33,610 nucleotides of DNA from a virus, in the IMG/VR virus record IMGVR_UViG_3300035698_017170, positions 1-33,610 of that record; one strand, written 5' to 3'. The translations under genes were made by a program, and so were the position numbers. Below the pieces are notes generated by a model. It saw only the letters and a program-made list of their open reading frames with translations. It did not search any database and was not told the origin of the DNA. Below are positions 31,657 to 33,610 of this stretch, in pieces. Position 1 is the first letter of the stretch; every line of letters begins with the position of its first letter.

Positions 31657-32151
31657 CTAATGCACTTCAAACTTCTCCATAAATAATATGGAATCTTCTA
31701 AAATTACTACAGCGTTAAAAGAACTTAATATCTTAGAATCAAAAGGCTTACATATAATGGCATATCCATCTGGAGTTTTCTTCATAGAAATTTTCTTATT
31801 ACCTAATATATCACTTACTTCACATATTATATTTTCATTAAAAACATCTACACGAAGAAAGCTCTCTGCTTTATTTTCAGGTTTCATTAATAAATCTTTC
31901 CATAACTTATCTACATTATGATTTTGCTCTATATTCTCCATAAGTACTTTTATAAGTTCTATTTTAGCTTTTTTGAAGGATCTTTTATTAACTGATCTAT
32001 AGATAGTCCATATTCCAGAATCCATGCCTGCTAAAGATTTAAGTGTAATTATTACCCTACCAACATTTCTTGTACATGTCTCAACATGGCATGTTTCTTC
32101 GCCACCTGTATAATTATCATCATTTTGCCTTATAGCCATATATAGATGCAT
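31657..32151 (-). CDS. Hypothetical protein (164 aa)
   Basis: Start overlaps the endonuclease stop as TAATG. N-terminal CHVETCTRN pair of Cys, then alternating helices and strands. C-terminal half DVFNENIICEVSDILGNKKIS...ILEDSILFMEKF suggests a small alpha/beta domain. I do not recognise the family. Confidence 0.65.
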   Translation of the reverse strand: MHLYMAIRQNDDNYTGGEETCHVETCTRNVGRVIITLKSLAGMDSGIWTIYRSVNKRSFKKAKIELIKVLMENIEQNHNVDKLWKDLLMKPENKAESFLRVDVFNENIICEVSDILGNKKISMKKTPDGYAIICKPFDSKILSSFNAVVILEDSILFMEKFEVH

Positions 32152-32486
32152 TAACTAACCCCTAAACATTGTAATATCCAACCAATAGCTTCACCACTCT
32201 GCACTTGATCACCTGTAACCCTTAGAACTCTGTAGCCAATAGTACAGGCTGTATTATATTTCTCACAATCTCTCTGAAAGCCAATAGGCCTAACATGACG
32301 ACCATTAGTCCATGTTCCACCTTCGGTCTCACATATTAGCATCTCATCAGGCCAACAAAAGTCTGCTCTCCACTTTCTAGTTGGGTAGAATTTATACTCA
32401 CGTATAGGCAATGGTATATTATGCAATGCAGACATAGCTCTAATATGTACCCATAATGTTTCTTCTATTTTAGATAGCTTACCCAT
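32151..32486 (-). CDS. PD-(D/E)XK-type endonuclease (Vsr/DUF559-like)
   Basis: 111 aa. Core FYPTRKWRADFCWPDEMLICETEGGTW supplies the D...ExE of the PD-(D/E)XK fold (Asp in RADF, Glu in CETEGG). NGRHVRPIGFQRDCEKYNTACTIGYRVLRVTGDQV matches small phage nucleases of this family. Likely cuts branched or damaged DNA; a role in resolving recombination products before packaging is inference. Confidence 0.8.
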   Translation of the reverse strand: MGKLSKIEETLWVHIRAMSALHNIPLPIREYKFYPTRKWRADFCWPDEMLICETEGGTWTNGRHVRPIGFQRDCEKYNTACTIGYRVLRVTGDQVQSGEAIGWILQCLGVS

Positions 32487-32489
32487 CTT

Positions 32490-32672
32490 TCACTGCAATA
32501 AATAGTAATAATAATATAACCAACTAACCAACAAAAATATAACTATTCCTACTGATATTAATAAAGGGCTAAATACCCACCACCATGACCAACCAATGAC
32601 TTTGCATATCTTTAACACAAAAAAAAGCATAGTTATTACTAATGCCCCATTAAAATGTATATTAATCTTCAT
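32490..32672 (-). CDS. Two-span small membrane protein (60 aa), possible holin
   Basis: ATG behind AAAGGGA. Spans at about residues 9-25 and 31-52, joined by a tryptophan-rich turn (VIGWSWWWVFSPL). This layout is common among small phage membrane proteins. Could be a holin, but it lies far from the endolysin, so the role is open. Confidence 0.65.
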   Translation of the reverse strand: MKINIHFNGALVITMLFFVLKICKVIGWSWWWVFSPLLISVGIVIFLLVSWLYYYYYLLQ

Positions 32673-32684
32673 AACAATCCCTTT

Positions 32685-32726
32685 TCACAAACTTGACTTA
32701 GACCCTTTCTACATAAATATATTCAT
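32685..32726 (-). pseudogene. Decayed Ser-X cassette remnant
   Basis: Directly after peptide B's stop, ATGAATATATTTATG (the cassette start) is followed at once by TAG, then by TCTAAGTCAAGT and TGA in the same frame: a cassette that lost its body. The start overlaps the stop of B by ATGA-type junction. Confidence 0.6.
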
Positions 32727-32890
32727 CTACCACTCTTAGACCTAGACCTAGCCCCGGACCAAGACCCAGACCAAGACCTATCCCAATACCTAGACCTTGA
32801 CCTAGAACTAGAGCTAGAGCTAGACCAAGACCTATACCAAGACCCAGACCTAGACCTAGACCTAGCTTTCATCATCATAAATATGTTCAT
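32723..32890 (-). CDS. Ser-X repeat peptide B (55 aa)
   Basis: ATG at 32890. Begins MNIFMMMKARSRSRSG (type 2), continues as Ser with Arg, Gly, Trp, Tyr and a poly-Ser stretch, ends KSGR. Coupled to C by ATGA. Same hexamer composition as its relatives. Function unknown. Confidence 0.7.
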   Translation of the reverse strand: MNIFMMMKARSRSRSGSWYRSWSSSSSSSRSRSRYWDRSWSGSWSGARSRSKSGR

Positions 32891-33072
32891 TTCACACTCC
32901 TAGACCCAGACCAAGACCTAGACCTAGACCTAGCCCCATACCCAGACATAGACCCAGACCAAGACCAAAACCCAGACCCAGTCCAAGACCCAGACTTAGA
33001 CTTAGACCAAGACCCAGACACAGACTTAGACACAGACTTAGACACAGACTTAGACATCATAAATATGTTCAT
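32887..33072 (-). CDS. Ser-X repeat peptide C (61 aa)
   Basis: ATG at 33072 behind GGAGTG; a TTG four codons upstream is not needed. Begins MNIFMMSKSVSKSVSKSVSG (type 1), then W/G/K/R alternating with Ser, ending SGSRSVK. The ending overlaps B's start. Spaced 37 bp from D rather than overlapped. Confidence 0.72.
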   Translation of the reverse strand: MNIFMMSKSVSKSVSKSVSGSWSKSKSGSWTGSGFWSWSGSMSGYGARSRSRSWSGSRSVK

Positions 33073-33109
33073 TTCACACTCCAAGTACTATAAAAGAACC
33101 CTAACTATG

Positions 33110-33301
33110 CTAAGACCTATACCTATACCTAGAACTAGAACTAGAACTAGACCTACACCTTGACCCAGGCATATACCAAAACCAAAACCAAGACCTAGAC
33201 CCAGACCTAGACCTAGACCTAGACTTAGAACCAGACCTACACCAAGACCCAGACTTAGAACTAGTCCAAGACCTAGCTTTCATCATCATAAATATATTCA
33301 T
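33110..33301 (-). CDS. Ser-X repeat peptide D (63 aa)
   Basis: Begins MNIFMMMKARSWTSSKSG (type 2); middle contains SRSWFWFWYMPGSRC, the most deviant stretch; ends RYRYRS. ATG overlaps the stop of E by ATGA. It lacks the SVK ending, and 37 bp follow before C. Confidence 0.7.
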   Translation of the reverse strand: MNIFMMMKARSWTSSKSGSWCRSGSKSRSRSRSGSRSWFWFWYMPGSRCRSSSSSSSRYRYRS

Positions 33302-33489
33302 TTCACACTCTTATACTTAGTCCCAGACCCAGACCCAGTCCAAGACCCCGACCAACACCAAGACCCAGACCAAGACCAAGACCCCGACCTAGAACAAGAC
33401 CTAGACCAAGACCAAGACCTAGACCCAGATTTAGACTTAGATTTAGACTTAGATTTAGACACAGACTTAGACATCATAAATATATTCAT
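33298..33489 (-). CDS. Ser-X repeat peptide E (63 aa)
   Basis: Begins MNIFMMSKSVSKSKSK (type 1), then G/R/W/C alternating with Ser, ending GTKYKSVK. ATG overlaps F's stop by ATGA, with AGGAGTG in front supplied by F's last codons. Nearly identical start to C and A. Confidence 0.72.
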   Translation of the reverse strand: MNIFMMSKSVSKSKSKSKSKSGSRSWSWSRSCSRSGSWSWSGSWCWSGSWTGSGSGTKYKSVK

Positions 33490-33610
33490 TTCACACTCCT
33501 AGACCCGGACCTAGACCTTGACCTAGACCCAGACCTATACATAGACCTAGCCCCTGACCAAGACCAAGACCAAGACCCGGACCTAGACCTAGACCCAGAC
33601 CAAGACCTAG
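33486..33610 (-). CDS. Ser-X repeat peptide F (C-terminal part, runs off right edge)
   Basis: Forty codons plus stop, ending SGSRSVK as C does. Starts outside the window. On a circular map it would continue peptide A (left edge) if one base is added at the joint, giving a peptide of about 90 residues, the longest of the family. Confidence 0.68.
   Translation of the reverse strand, partial: RSWSGSRSRSGSWSWSWSGARSMYRSGSRSRSRSGSRSVK

Larger units (their letters stand above)
32730..33610. repeat. Degenerate hexamer repeat array (continues at 1-140)
   Basis: On the plus strand the unit is CCNAGA with N mostly T, A or C, plus CTTAGA and TTTAGA variants; on the minus strand TCTNRG. About 150 units are interrupted only by the conserved cassette junction. 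Strong strand asymmetry (C/A on the plus strand) and higher G+C than the rest of the genome. Confidence 0.85.

Noticed and set aside
33072-33084. TTG start adding MECE to peptide C
   Set aside because: It would sit over the GGAG ribosome site; all relatives start at the ATG of MNIFMM.
32730-33610. CRISPR array
   Set aside because: Units are 6 bp, degenerate and contiguous, with no spacers and no cas genes.
32730-33610. Diversity-generating retroelement target
   Set aside because: Variable positions are focused, but no reverse transcriptase, template repeat or accessory gene is present in the window.

Overview
The window looks like an essentially complete genome of a small, AT-rich, T7-like podovirus (Caudoviricetes). 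It has a T7-type head-tail connector, scaffold, capsid, tail tubular proteins A and B, and internal virion proteins in conserved order. There is no phage RNA polymerase, DNA polymerase or integrase, so the phage must rely on host replication and transcription. CsrA-like and RNA polymerase alpha-CTD-like genes suggest a proteobacterial host, probably a gammaproteobacterium (inference only).

Layout. A divergent control region (5409-5661) separates two early arms. The rightward arm (5662-8892) carries an ERF-type annealing protein, an SSB-like protein ending in DDDIPF, a run of tiny membrane proteins, an alpha-CTD-like protein and a CsrA homologue, and ends at a hairpin terminator (8896-8920). 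The leftward arm (5408-1, minus strand) carries a Cro-like regulator, a Cys-rich protein, lambda O-like and P-like replication genes with a candidate origin inside the O-like gene, and then, behind a terminator, a Prs-like/Nampt-like pair that resembles the phage NAD+ reconstitution pathway NARP1. Everything from 32672 down to 8927 (minus strand) is a membrane protein, an endonuclease, a primase-type zinc ribbon, small terminase, small fibre-like proteins, portal, scaffold, capsid, head fibres, tail tube, internal proteins, tail fibre, large terminase, lysis genes and two paralogous small proteins.

The most unusual element lies at both window edges (1-150 and 32685-33610). It is an array of short minus-strand genes built almost wholly from the hexamer TCTNRG. 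They encode peptides in which every second residue is Ser and the other is Arg, Lys, Trp or Gly. Each starts MNIFMM. Most are chained by ATGA stop/start overlaps inside a conserved block that also holds a Shine-Dalgarno site. Two N-terminal types alternate. The first gene is coupled by TAATG to the end of the NARP1-like operon. The partial gene at the left edge and the partial gene at the right edge look like two halves of one gene. This suggests that the window is a circular map opened inside the array, with one base lost at the joint.

How it works together: the phage probably uses host RNA polymerase (consensus-like sigma70 promoters at 5600-5628 and 31302-31330). It retunes the host through the CsrA-like and alpha-CTD-like proteins, replicates through O/P-type helicase loading with ERF/SSB recombination, defends its NAD+ pool, and builds a T7-like virion. 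The role of the Ser-X array is unknown.
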